A stretch of DNA of 6,980 nucleotides from Clostridiaceae bacterium (GCA_012514965.1 JAAYZH010000343.1:1-6980), one strand, 5' to 3'; shown: positions 1 through 6,619, counted from the first letter of the stretch. Numbers and translations are program-made. Notes: generated by a model not told the origin, from the letters alone.

Positions 1-23
1 ATCGAAAATTTTGTCCATTGCAT

Positions 24-59
24 CCACCGCACCCACCACCCCCACCGCACCCACCGCAC
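24..59. repeat. 9-bp tandem repeat, four units
   Basis: Four consecutive 9-bp units lie here. Units 1, 3 and 4 read CCACCGCAC exactly, and unit 2 (33-41) is the degenerate form CCACCACCC. The minus strand of the tract is G-rich, with many GG and GGG runs. The plus-strand reading frame through it is open from the window edge to a stop at 148-150, but it gives only a low-complexity His/Arg/Thr/Pro peptide, so I treat the tract as non-coding. Confidence 0.8.
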
Positions 60-132
60 CCCCGAAGCGGCTCCAGACCACGTGTGCGCAGATTTAGAAG
101 CAACTCTTCCTTTAGCAAGCAGAATTATGAAA

Positions 133-159
133 GGAGCCGCCTTTTTCTGAGGCAGCCCC
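133..159 (-). terminator. Hairpin downstream of symporter, distal copy
   Basis: This is the second copy of the hairpin in the 52-bp duplication. On the minus strand the arms at 149-159 and 133-143 pair over 10 of 11 positions. The innermost pair is lost and the loop sequence differs from the proximal copy, while the outer stem is unchanged. Two hairpins in tandem could act as a double terminator or 3' stabiliser for the symporter mRNA. Confidence 0.45.
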
Positions 160-184
160 TTGTTTTGCAAGCAGAATTATGAAA

Positions 185-211
185 GGAGCCGCCTCAATTT
201 GAGGCAGCCCC
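185..211 (-). terminator. Hairpin downstream of symporter, copy proximal to the gene
   Basis: Read on the minus strand, GGGGCTGCCTC (from 201-211) pairs over 11 positions with GAGGCGGCTCC (from 185-195) around a 5-nt loop. The pairing includes two G-U wobbles. On the plus strand the same positions give two mismatches, so the structure favours RNA made in the symporter's direction. The tail is only moderately U-rich (UUUCAUAAUU). It is therefore a probable 3'-end hairpin or terminator, not a textbook one. Confidence 0.5.
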
Positions 212-235
212 TTGTTTGGATTAGGCGTTGTTGGA

Positions 236-1771
236 TTAATCCTGTTTTTTCTGACTTTGCGCAATGATTTGAGCAAGCTCTTCTTCTTTATGCTTCTGTT
301 TGATTTCGAAGATATGGGTTTGAATCTCCTGCATGCGTTCGGCCGTAAGCTCGTAGAACTTCAAGGCGACCACAGAAGCGAGCCAGCCGAGGATGGGCAG
401 GCCGAAGAACAGAATTGTAGCGACCCAGAAAATCTGGGGCGTCAGCGGGTCCGCTGTGGTGGGCTGACGATCGACGAAGCCGATGGCGGCGACGGCAAGA
501 GACACGATAGTGGTCGAGAGAGAAGAGATCAGCTTATCGACCAGGGAGAAGAGCGTGCCGATGATACCCGGCATGTAGTTGCCAGAGCGGTAGGTCTCGT
601 AGTCGGTGACGTCGGAAATCGCGTTGATGGTGAGTCCGCCCGAAGAACGGGAGATACCCTGGCCCAGACTCCAGAGCACCAGATAGGCAATGGTCATGAA
701 GCCGATATTATCGAGGCCGATGTTCTGGGGATTGCCGACAGCCAGCAGAGCCCACATGGCTGCATACACGATGATACTGCCCCAGGCTGTGGTGATGAGT
801 CCTCTGCGGATGCCGAGCTTGCGAGCATACTGTGAGAAGAATTGGACCAGGAAGAAGGCCGGGACAAGTGTAATAAGCGAAAGTTTGCCCTGCAGGGTAT
901 TGTCGCCCATGATGATTCCATAAATCATTATGCCGGTGATGGCGTTAGAGGCGGCCAGTCCCGAGATTTTGTCTGTCGAAGCCGAGACGATCAGCATCTG
1001 TAAGGGACGGTTTTTGGCAATAACCTGTGCGTAATCCTTGAACTTGAACTTCTTCTCAACACCGGTACCGAAATTCTCAGGAATGTCTTTGGCCCAAATG
1101 CCGATCAAGGCGAGTGTGGTCAAAATACCTGCTGCAATGATGGTCATTGGCACGAGGAAAGCGTACAGCTCCATGGTGTAGTTCGTTGTGGCAGTCTGAT
1201 ACTTGGGGATCAGGTACATGGAGATGAGAGCCGGGAAGGAAGTCAACAAAATCAGGGTGTATGTTGAATCAAAGGCACTGAATAAAGGCCTCTGCTTGGG
1301 ATCATTGGTCATACAGGCGGGGCCGGCCTTCGTGCAGGCGGTCTGACAAGTATAGCCGACGATGTAGATCGCGTACATGAAGACAAAGAAGCCGTAGCCG
1401 GCGCCGGTCCCGAAAGCCTCGCTGATCCTGTGGGTAAAGTTGTACATGATCGCAACTGCAAATGTCATGATTACATAACCAGTAATTATATAAGGGCGGA
1501 ATTTCCCGATCTTGCCATTGGTCTTATCGATTAAAGCACCGATAATTGGATCGGTGATGCCGTCGAACATTCTCATTAAGGTGAGAATGGTACCGACCAG
1601 CGCCGTAGCCAGGCCGGCGTAGCCTACCAGGTAGTACGAGATCAGATTCGTGCATAGCAAGAAAATATTGGTAGCTGAATTGTTCAGCGAGAAAAAGGCA
1701 ATTTGCCAGATCTTGGAACGATTGTACTGGATATCGGGATGGCCGTTATCCACTTGCTTAACAGCAGTCAT
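236..1771 (-). CDS. GPH-family (MelB-like) sugar:cation symporter
   Basis: This 511-residue integral membrane protein belongs to the glycoside-pentoside-hexuronide:cation symporter group of the major facilitator superfamily. It should import a sugar or glycoside with Na+ or H+. About twelve hydrophobic stretches are visible, from residue 24 to residue 471. The segment DGITDPIIGALID (residues 70-82) is the family signature, and D70 and D74 match the cation-site aspartates D55 and D59 of E. coli MelB. DVTDYETYR (387-395) leads, at the same spacing as in MelB, to K413, the counterpart of MelB K377. A charged, probably helical cytoplasmic tail covers about 473-511. The length is slightly above the usual 450-500. 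The start is well supported by GGAGG at 1778-1782, six bases upstream. The gene is transcribed away from the rest of the cluster, probably from the promoter at 2093-2121, and ends before the duplicated hairpins. The substrate cannot be read from the sequence; the nearby GH123-like enzyme suggests an amino-sugar-containing glycoside. Confidence 0.93.
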   Translation of the reverse strand: MTAVKQVDNGHPDIQYNRSKIWQIAFFSLNNSATNIFLLCTNLISYYLVGYAGLATALVGTILTLMRMFDGITDPIIGALIDKTNGKIGKFRPYIITGYVIMTFAVAIMYNFTHRISEAFGTGAGYGFFVFMYAIYIVGYTCQTACTKAGPACMTNDPKQRPLFSAFDSTYTLILLTSFPALISMYLIPKYQTATTNYTMELYAFLVPMTIIAAGILTTLALIGIWAKDIPENFGTGVEKKFKFKDYAQVIAKNRPLQMLIVSASTDKISGLAASNAITGIMIYGIIMGDNTLQGKLSLITLVPAFFLVQFFSQYARKLGIRRGLITTAWGSIIVYAAMWALLAVGNPQNIGLDNIGFMTIAYLVLWSLGQGISRSSGGLTINAISDVTDYETYRSGNYMPGIIGTLFSLVDKLISSLSTTIVSLAVAAIGFVDRQPTTADPLTPQIFWVATILFFGLPILGWLASVVALKFYELTAERMQEIQTHIFEIKQKHKEEELAQIIAQSQKKQD

Positions 1772-2092
1772 ATGTTACCTCCGTCTGTCTATGTGATGAA
1801 TTTCTTCCATAAGTTCTGCTCTTCAGCCATCCCGGAGGAAAAGCGAAGAGGAATCAGGTGGCAGGATCGCCGCGCTTGGCGCAACGTAATCCACTATGCT
1901 GTGTCTTCTGTTCACCTCCCCTATGAAATGAATCGTCGCTCTACTGCTTTCGGCCGTCGAAACCTTGGGTCCAAAGGTTCGCGCAGGCTCGGCATTTTCG
2001 CTTCGAACAGCGAGCTTCCGACCAGGCAAGATACAAAGTGGAACAGACTGATCAGGTGTGTTCTAGCCGAATATATAGCAACATTTTTATTT

Positions 2093-2121
2093 ATAGTATT
2101 GATTCCGTGCGACACTGTCAA
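2093..2121 (-). promoter_or_regulatory. Sigma-A/sigma-70-type promoter for the symporter
   Basis: On the minus strand a perfect -35 box TTGACA (2116-2121) is followed after 17 bases by TACTAT (2093-2098). That -10 box keeps the key first two and last two bases of TATAAT. A TATAAA lies two bases further on. Transcription would start near 2086, giving a symporter leader of about 315 nt, long enough for RNA-based control. Confidence 0.65.
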
Positions 2122-2136
2122 ATAATTTATGATAAT
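2109..2136 (+). promoter_or_regulatory. Possible promoter for the M20 gene
   Basis: GCGACA (2109-2114) and GATAAT (2131-2136, one mismatch to TATAAT) are separated by 16 bases on the plus strand. The element overlaps the -35 box of the opposing symporter promoter. The two transcription units could therefore compete for RNA polymerase or share a regulator. The -35 match is weak, so this is tentative. Confidence 0.3.
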
Positions 2137-2287
2137 TCGATTGTTTTCGAGAAGAATATTAATTTTTATAGTGCAAAATGCCAAAGATATATACCTGATC
2201 TGGTATTGGCGCTGCTTTGGCCTATTGTGTCTGCGCCCGATCATCAGGCTGACCATAATTGGGGCATTGGGCCACTATTCGCAGCAA

Positions 2288-2336
2288 TTCTCCACAGACA
2301 GGAGAAATATCCCCTCACAATTCACAGCTTCGCTGT
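2288..2336 (+). other. Two small hairpins in the M20 leader
   Basis: TTCTCC (2288-2293) and GGAGAA (2301-2306) form a perfect 6-bp inverted repeat with a 7-base loop. ACAGC (2324-2328) and GCTGT (2332-2336) form a 5-bp hairpin with a TTC loop. Neither is followed by a T tract, so they are not terminators. They lie 42-90 bases before the M20 start codon and may be incidental. Confidence 0.3.
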
Positions 2337-2377
2337 AAACTATAGGAAACGAAATCCAGATAGAATCGAGAGCAGAT

Positions 2378-3577
2378 ATGAGTGATACGCGTCATCCGGA
2401 AGAGTGGCAGGGCATACAGGAGCAGATGCAGCAGTGGCGTCGTGACCTGCACCGCTTACCTGAACTGGGCCTGTACGTACCTGAAACTTCTCTATATGTC
2501 CAAAGCGTACTTGGCGAGCTGGGTGTCCCCTTCCACACACTCCTTGACGGCAACGCTGTTGTCGGTCTGATCGAAGGAGCCGGTCCGGGCAAGTGTATTG
2601 CACTGCGGGCGGACATGGATGGCCTGCCTGTTCGCAAAGAAACCGGCCTGCCTTTTGCCTCGACGAACGGGAACATGCATGCCTGCGGTCATGATGGCCA
2701 CATGGCTATGCTGCTGGGGGCTGCAGCCTGGCTGGTGACACATCGCGAGAGTTTCACAGGCAGTATCAAACTGCTCTTCCAGCCGGCGGAGGAATCCCCG
2801 GGCGGAGCCAAACCCATGATCGAAGCGGGCTGCCTGGAGAATCCCCATGTCGATGCCGTTTTTGGCCTGCATGCCGGTGCGATCTCGACCGAACTGCCGG
2901 AAGAGACAGTCGGATTCCGGTCCGGCCCTCTGATGGCTGCAGTAGATAAGCTGCAGATTGTTGTGCAGGGCAAAGGCGGGCACGCAGCGTATCCGCAGAC
3001 TACCGTCGATCCCATCACACTTGCAGCTGAACTCGTCTTGGCCTTGCAAACGCTCGTGAGCCGTGAGAAATCCCCCTTCGATCCGCTGGTTCTCTCGATC
3101 ACTTGTATTAATGGCGGTCGCGGAATGAACGTCATCCCGGATAGCGTGGAGCTGCTGGGCACTGTCCGCACGATGAATCCGGAGACGCGTGTGTGGCTGG
3201 CGAGGCGCATTCGAGAGGTGTCTGAGCAGCTGGCTGCTTCTCGTGGGGCTGCAGTTGAGATCAAACACGACTTTATCTATCCGGCCCTCTTCAACGACAA
3301 GTCCCTCACAGCTTTAGCGATGGCGGCTGCCCGTAAGGTTCTGGGTGAGCAGCGTGTCTATGAGCTTACTGAGCCTGTCATGGGCGGTGAAGACTTCGCG
3401 TTTTTGGCTGAGGCAGTGCCCGGGGTCTACGCCTTCCAATACAGCATGGCCTCTACCGATGGCGAAATCTACCCTCACCACACCAGCCGATTCGATATTG
3501 ACGAAGCCAGCTTCAGCGAGGGCGCGCGCCTTCATGTGCAAGTGGCTCTGGACTTCCTGGGCGCGGTCGACGCGTAG
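2378..3577 (+). CDS. M20D-family N-acyl amino acid amidohydrolase
   Basis: This 399-residue cytoplasmic metallohydrolase belongs to peptidase family M20, subfamily D (hippurate hydrolase, N-acetyl amino acid deacylase, IAA-amino acid hydrolase). These enzymes cleave an N-acyl group from an amino acid. RRDLHRLPELG (21-31) is the N-terminal signature. LRADMDGLPV (76-85), ACGHDGHMAMLLGAA (102-116), FQPAEE (134-139) and GLHAG (163-167) supply the catalytic base E138 and metal ligands C103, H105, E139 and H165. The last ligand is probably H368 in YPHHTSRFDID. The dimerisation-domain motif GKGGHAAYPQTTVDPI covers 198-213, and MGGEDFAF is at 335-342. All key residues are intact and the length is typical. 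The chosen start gives the usual N-terminal lead of about 20 residues, but its Shine-Dalgarno is weak (GAGAG only). An alternative ATG at 2426 has AGGAG, but only three bases away. The exact acyl and amino acid specificity is unknown. Confidence 0.94.
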   Translation: MSDTRHPEEWQGIQEQMQQWRRDLHRLPELGLYVPETSLYVQSVLGELGVPFHTLLDGNAVVGLIEGAGPGKCIALRADMDGLPVRKETGLPFASTNGNMHACGHDGHMAMLLGAAAWLVTHRESFTGSIKLLFQPAEESPGGAKPMIEAGCLENPHVDAVFGLHAGAISTELPEETVGFRSGPLMAAVDKLQIVVQGKGGHAAYPQTTVDPITLAAELVLALQTLVSREKSPFDPLVLSITCINGGRGMNVIPDSVELLGTVRTMNPETRVWLARRIREVSEQLAASRGAAVEIKHDFIYPALFNDKSLTALAMAAARKVLGEQRVYELTEPVMGGEDFAFLAEAVPGVYAFQYSMASTDGEIYPHHTSRFDIDEASFSEGARLHVQVALDFLGAVDA

Positions 3578-3580
3578 TCG

Positions 3581-3616
3581 GCCTTCTCGACCTCTACATC
3601 GGGGGAAAGAGAAGGC
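3581..3616. terminator. Inverted repeat between convergent genes
   Basis: GCCTTCTC (3581-3588) and GAGAAGGC (3609-3616) are perfect 8-bp arms around a 20-base loop. The element starts three bases after the M20 stop codon, and the convergent MORN gene ends at 3627. A T6 run (3630-3635) follows only after 13 bases, so it is not a canonical intrinsic terminator. Its position suits a shared 3'-end structure for the two convergent genes. Confidence 0.35.
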
Positions 3617-3626
3617 AGGTGATCCG

Positions 3627-3932
3627 TCATTTTTTGTGGAGGGTGTCGGGGGCTGCGTTGGCCTTCTGGCTACGCTTGTACGGCTGACCGTCACGATCGT
3701 ACGTGATCCACTCGCCTACGGACTCGCCCCGGTTGAAATGGCCGGATCGCTTCAGGGTGCCATCCTTGCGGTACCACTCCCAGTAGCCGTCCGGCTCGCC
3801 GTCGATGATTCGACCGCGAGACCAGATGCTTTGGCCATCCGCATGATATTTGATAGTCACCCCGTCAATGAGTTCGGTCGGTTTTACAGGTGTAGACTTG
3901 GGTGTCGGAACTTCAGCACAGGTTTTGCCCAT
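3627..3932 (-). CDS. Small MORN-repeat (YwqK-like) protein
   Basis: This 101-residue soluble protein has no signal peptide. Its body is built of repeats of the MORN_2 type seen in proteins annotated as YwqK-family antitoxins. They appear as GEPDGYWEWYRKDGTLKRSG (45-64) and GESVGEWITYDRDGQPYK (69-86), preceded by a partial unit VTIKYHADGQ (25-34). The N-terminal 20 residues are rich in Pro, Thr and Lys and probably flexible. I chose the start at 3932 over an upstream in-frame ATG at 3974 because AAGGAGA lies just upstream of 3932 and the extra 14 residues carry no motif. The gene sits alone on the minus strand between two plus-strand units, and no toxin partner is visible. Family function is poorly defined; the repeats suggest protein or membrane contact. 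The antitoxin label is database nomenclature and is not supported here by context. Confidence 0.75.
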   Translation of the reverse strand: MGKTCAEVPTPKSTPVKPTELIDGVTIKYHADGQSIWSRGRIIDGEPDGYWEWYRKDGTLKRSGHFNRGESVGEWITYDRDGQPYKRSQKANAAPDTLHKK

Positions 3933-4013
3933 AAAAAATCTCCTTCTTTGCCAATAATGAGCAGAAACGAACATTTACATGATAACATAGCGAAATATTG
4001 CACGAAATGTGGC

Positions 4014-4019
4014 ATTATA
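4014..4019 (-). promoter_or_regulatory. Candidate -10 box for the MORN gene
   Basis: A perfect TATAAT reads on the minus strand here, 82 bases before the MORN start codon. The hexamer at the ideal -35 distance (TGTTCC) is weak. The site lies in the 143-bp spacer between the divergent MORN and DUF1349 genes, so activator-dependent transcription is possible. I see no equally convincing promoter for the plus-strand DUF1349 gene in this spacer. Confidence 0.35.
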
Positions 4020-4075
4020 GACAGCGGTATATGCAAGGAACATCGTTCGGAAATTTTTGCAAAGGGGCTGTGCTT

Positions 4076-4675
4076 ATGGAACAATTTTCAACGGAACTTT
4101 TGTTTTGGAAAGACCCGCCAGAGAACTATTCGATTAGTGCTGACCGCATCGTTATCGAGACAGAGCCGGGGACGGATCTTTGGCAGCGGACCTATTATGG
4201 TTTTCGCAATGACAATGCGCCCGCCCTGCTGATGAGCAGCGATAGAGAATTTCTTTCGTTTTCGGTCAAAACTGAATTCGACAGCAGCATTCTGTATGAT
4301 CAGTGCGGTGTTGTGCTCTACCAGGACAGCGAGAATTGGCTGAAAGCGTCCTGCGAATACGAGAACTCGGACTTTCAGCGCCTGGGCAGCGTGGTGACGA
4401 ACCACGGCTTCTCCGATTGGGCCACTTGTGATATCTCCACGGAGCAGAGAGCGATCTGGTACAGGCTGAGTCGTCGTAAGAATGATTATTGTGTAGAAAG
4501 CTCGTTCGACGGCGTGCACTATCAGCAGATGCGAATCTGCCATCTATGGGCTGGCGGCGGGACCATACATTTTGGCCTCTATGCCTGCAGTCCCGGTCAA
4601 TCTACATTCAGGGCAGTGTTCAGCGAAATGCATTTGGGGGAATGTGTTTGGACACTTCAGGGTGATAACACGTGA
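4076..4675 (+). CDS. DUF1349 concanavalin-A-like protein
   Basis: This 199-residue cytoplasmic protein belongs to DUF1349, whose members have a concanavalin A-like beta-sandwich fold and no proven enzymatic function. Family landmarks run in order: WKDPPENY (11-18), TEPGTDLWQRTYYGF (29-43), YDQCGVVLYQDSENWLKASCEY (74-95), VVTNHGFSDWA (106-116), SSFDGVHY (142-149) and GLYACSP (167-173). Length and order are typical for a stand-alone member. The start at 4076 has AAAGGGG eight bases upstream. An upstream in-frame ATG at 3998 would add 26 residues without family similarity. The stop is 37 bases before the GH123-like gene on the same strand, so the two are almost certainly co-transcribed. The fold and context suggest sugar binding or a helper role for that enzyme; this is inference. 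It is unusual in being paired with a glycosidase with neither protein exported. Confidence 0.9.
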   Translation: MEQFSTELLFWKDPPENYSISADRIVIETEPGTDLWQRTYYGFRNDNAPALLMSSDREFLSFSVKTEFDSSILYDQCGVVLYQDSENWLKASCEYENSDFQRLGSVVTNHGFSDWATCDISTEQRAIWYRLSRRKNDYCVESSFDGVHYQQMRICHLWAGGGTIHFGLYACSPGQSTFRAVFSEMHLGECVWTLQGDNT

Positions 4676-4712
4676 TACTACAGAATAAATAAACACACTA
4701 CAGGAGGGGAAA

Positions 4713-6386
4713 ATGGCATATCAATTTATATTTGTGGATTCGTTGCAGAAGGTTCTGCCTGAGCAGAAGCCCGAGGCGATGGGCGAAGCTAAGCTTAGTG
4801 GCTTGAGGGGAGAGGTCCTCTGCTTTCAGCTTGCTTATACGCGAGACTATCAGCGTGGCCCAATTTGGCAAAAAGATCTAGCCTACACCTTGTCAGGTGA
4901 CGACAAGGTACTTGCCGCCACTCGCATCAGTCGTGTGGAGCTCGTTCCGGTCGCATTGCCTGCGTACCTCGATCGCCTGGATGGCAACTACTTATTCACG
5001 GATCCGCGCCTGGGGCCGGATCTGCTTGAACCTGTCGAAAGCAACATCTTCCGCCCCTACGCCAAACAATGGCGCAGCTTGTGGTTCGAAGTCACACTAG
5101 GTGAGAATCTGCCCGCCGGCGATTACCCGGTGACCCTACAAGTTTCGCAAGAAGATCAAGTGATTTGGGAAGATACAATCACGCTTGCGGTCGTCCCGCT
5201 CCAGCTGCCTGAACAGACCCTCATTCACACGGAGTGGTTCCACGGCGACTGCCTGGCTGACTACTACAGCTGTCCGGTCTTCTCGGAAGAACACTGGCGC
5301 TTGCTCGGCAACTTCATGGAGTCGGCTGTACGCAACAGCGTCAATCTTCTCCTGACTCCGATCTTCACCCCGCCGCTGGACACTGCGGTGGGCGGAGAGC
5401 GTACCACGATTCAACTGGTCGGAATTGAGCAAGACGGTGACAAGTTCATCTTCGACTTTACACTGCTCGACCGCTGGATCGAGCTTGCTTTGGCCAAAGG
5501 TATTCGCTACTTCGAAATGGCCCACTTCTTCACACAGTGGGGTGCGATGCACGCGCCCAAGATATTGGCTCGTGTCGACCGCAGCGCCGAAGCCGAACAG
5601 ATCTTCGGCTGGGACACTCCCGCGACCGGACCTGCCTACAAGAACTTCCTCTACCAGTTTATTCCTGCCCTCAAGACATTTTTGGCCGAGCGCGGACTTC
5701 TGGATCGTACCTACTTTCACATTTCCGATGAGCCGCGTCTGGAACACAAAGACAGCTATCGGGCGGCCAAAGAAATGGTCTGGCCACTCCTGCAGGACTG
5801 CAAAGTCATCGACGCCTTGAGCTCCTACGAATTCTACCGCAGCGGGCTCGTCGAGCATCCGATCCCGTCCAACAACCACATCGAGTCATTCCTGGACAAC
5901 GACATTGCCGACCTGTGGACCTATTACTGCTGCTCACAAACCGTCGACGTCAGCAACCGCTTCATGGCCATGCCCTCCGCCCGCAACCGCATCATCGGTG
6001 TTCAGCTGTATCTGCACAAGATCAGCGGCTTCCTGCACTGGGGATTCAACTTCTACAACGCCCAGTATTCAGTGCGCCCCATCAACCCCTTCCTCGTAAC
6101 CGATGCCGTGAACGCCTTCCCATCGGGTGACGCCTTTATAGTCTATCCGGCCAAAGACGGCACAGCCCTGGATTCCTTGCGCGGTCGAGTGTTCGCCCAG
6201 GCCATGCAGGACATGCGTGCTTTCCAGTTGCTGGAGAGTCTGGCCGGACGCGATGCCGTTGAGGCCTTGATTCGCGAGGACGTCGAAGGCGAACTCACCT
6301 TCGCGAAATATCCTGAGGCAGCCTCTTATCTCCTCAATCTGCGCGAGAAAGTCAATGCCGAACTCATGCGCTTCGTCGAAGCCTGA
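4713..6386 (+). CDS. GH123/DUF4091-type glycosidase, putative beta-N-acetylgalactosaminidase
   Basis: This 557-residue protein has no signal peptide and is predicted to be cytoplasmic. Residues 1-165 form a beta-rich N-terminal domain. Residues from about 170 to 470 look like a (beta/alpha)8 catalytic barrel. The last part carries the DUF4091 signature FPSGDAFIVYPAKDG followed by SLRGRVFAQAMQDMRAFQLLE (469-483 and 488-508, split here). YFHISDEPR (334-342) holds adjacent D339 and E340. In characterised GH123 enzymes such a consecutive Asp-Glu pair stabilises the oxazolinium intermediate and acts as acid/base in substrate-assisted cleavage of beta-N-acetylgalactosaminides. GFLHWGFNFY (439-448) is the aromatic C-terminal barrel segment common to the family. 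The start has an excellent AGGAGGGG, five to six bases before ATG. The gene follows the DUF1349 gene by 37 bases. GalNAc specificity is inferred from the family, which also contains uncharacterised branches, so activity on another amino sugar or plain glycoside is possible. Confidence 0.85.
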   Translation: MAYQFIFVDSLQKVLPEQKPEAMGEAKLSGLRGEVLCFQLAYTRDYQRGPIWQKDLAYTLSGDDKVLAATRISRVELVPVALPAYLDRLDGNYLFTDPRLGPDLLEPVESNIFRPYAKQWRSLWFEVTLGENLPAGDYPVTLQVSQEDQVIWEDTITLAVVPLQLPEQTLIHTEWFHGDCLADYYSCPVFSEEHWRLLGNFMESAVRNSVNLLLTPIFTPPLDTAVGGERTTIQLVGIEQDGDKFIFDFTLLDRWIELALAKGIRYFEMAHFFTQWGAMHAPKILARVDRSAEAEQIFGWDTPATGPAYKNFLYQFIPALKTFLAERGLLDRTYFHISDEPRLEHKDSYRAAKEMVWPLLQDCKVIDALSSYEFYRSGLVEHPIPSNNHIESFLDNDIADLWTYYCCSQTVDVSNRFMAMPSARNRIIGVQLYLHKISGFLHWGFNFYNAQYSVRPINPFLVTDAVNAFPSGDAFIVYPAKDGTALDSLRGRVFAQAMQDMRAFQLLESLAGRDAVEALIREDVEGELTFAKYPEAASYLLNLREKVNAELMRFVEA

Positions 6387-6405
6387 GCTTTGGTCTGATG
6401 TTTAG

Positions 6406-6440
6406 CCCGAGGACTCCCGGAGGGGTCCGGAGTCCTCGGG
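6406..6440. terminator. Strong GC-rich hairpin after the GH123-like gene
   Basis: CCCGAGGACTCC (6406-6417) and GGAGTCCTCGGG (6429-6440) are perfect 12-bp inverted arms. The inner bases CGGA and TCCG can extend the stem to a GGGG loop with one bulged base. It begins 20 bases after the stop codon. No T tract follows, so it is more likely a 3' mRNA-protecting structure or part of a repeat element than a self-sufficient intrinsic terminator. It reads nearly equally on both strands. Confidence 0.55.
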
Positions 6441-6619
6441 AGTCCTTGGGATGATTGGAAGCCCGGAGCCTTTGGAACGATCGGAGTCATTGGGACGATT
6501 CGAAGCCCGGAGCCATTGGAGCCCTCGGAGTCATTGGGACGATTCGAAGCCCGGAGCCATTGGAATGATCGGAAGACCGGAGCCATTGGAATGATCGGAA
6601 GCCCGGAGCCATTGGAGCC
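6439..6619. repeat. 22-bp-based tandem array with alternating monomers
   Basis: Two related 22-bp monomers alternate. Type B starts GGAGTCATTGGGACGATT (6439-6460, 6483-6504, 6527-6548). Type A starts GCCCGGAGCCATTGGA (6461-6482, 6505-6526). The 44-bp A+B dimer is thus repeated (6461-6504 and 6505-6548). The array then changes to two 26-bp A variants (6549-6574 and 6575-6600, one base different) and a final partial A (6601-6619). Periods of 22, 26 and 44 are not multiples of three, so the frames through it are unlikely to encode a repeat protein. There are no unique spacers, so it is not a CRISPR. Confidence 0.9.

Larger units (their letters stand above)
115..218. repeat. 52-bp tandem duplication, two copies
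   Basis: Copies at 115-166 and 167-218 both start GCAAGCAGAATTATG and end CAGCCCCTTGTTT. They are identical apart from a few bases in the middle (around 144-148 versus 196-200) and at the last position. Each copy contains one hairpin, annotated separately. The block lies 17 bp beyond the stop codon of the minus-strand symporter gene, so it would form that transcript's 3' end. Confidence 0.9.
1772..2377. other. Divergent intergenic region without a gene
   Basis: These 606 bases separate the divergently transcribed symporter and M20 genes. The short open frames present have no recognisable motifs, compositions or ribosome binding sites, and I regard them as chance. The segment 2070-2200 is strongly AT-rich and contains the promoter candidates. 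The segment 1772-2085 would be a long 5' leader of the symporter mRNA. It holds a possible hairpin at 1864-1892, with outer GGAT/ATCC and inner TGCGC/GCGCG pairing on the minus strand. No regulator gene is present. Confidence 0.7.

Noticed and set aside
1..150. Plus-strand frame open from the window edge to 148-150, a possible gene 3' end
   Set aside because: The peptide is low-complexity, driven by the 9-bp repeat, and ends inside the 52-bp repeat. There is no independent coding evidence.
1856..1874. T-box-like string AGGTGGCA...CGCCGCG on the plus strand
   Set aside because: Four extra bases interrupt the conserved motif. No stem I or specifier region fits upstream, where the opposite-strand symporter begins. 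No gene follows at a suitable distance.
1703..2385. Several open frames of 68-140 residues on both strands in and around the 1772-2377 spacer
   Set aside because: They overlap each other or the real genes, have basic, low-quality composition and lack ribosome binding sites or motifs.
3627..3932. Toxin-antitoxin module
   Set aside because: Only the YwqK-like name suggests it. No second small gene is adjacent on the same strand.
5136..5879. 247-residue minus-strand frame inside the GH123-like gene, and similar long frames opposite the M20 gene
   Set aside because: These are codon-bias shadows. The plus-strand proteins have complete family motifs across the same regions.
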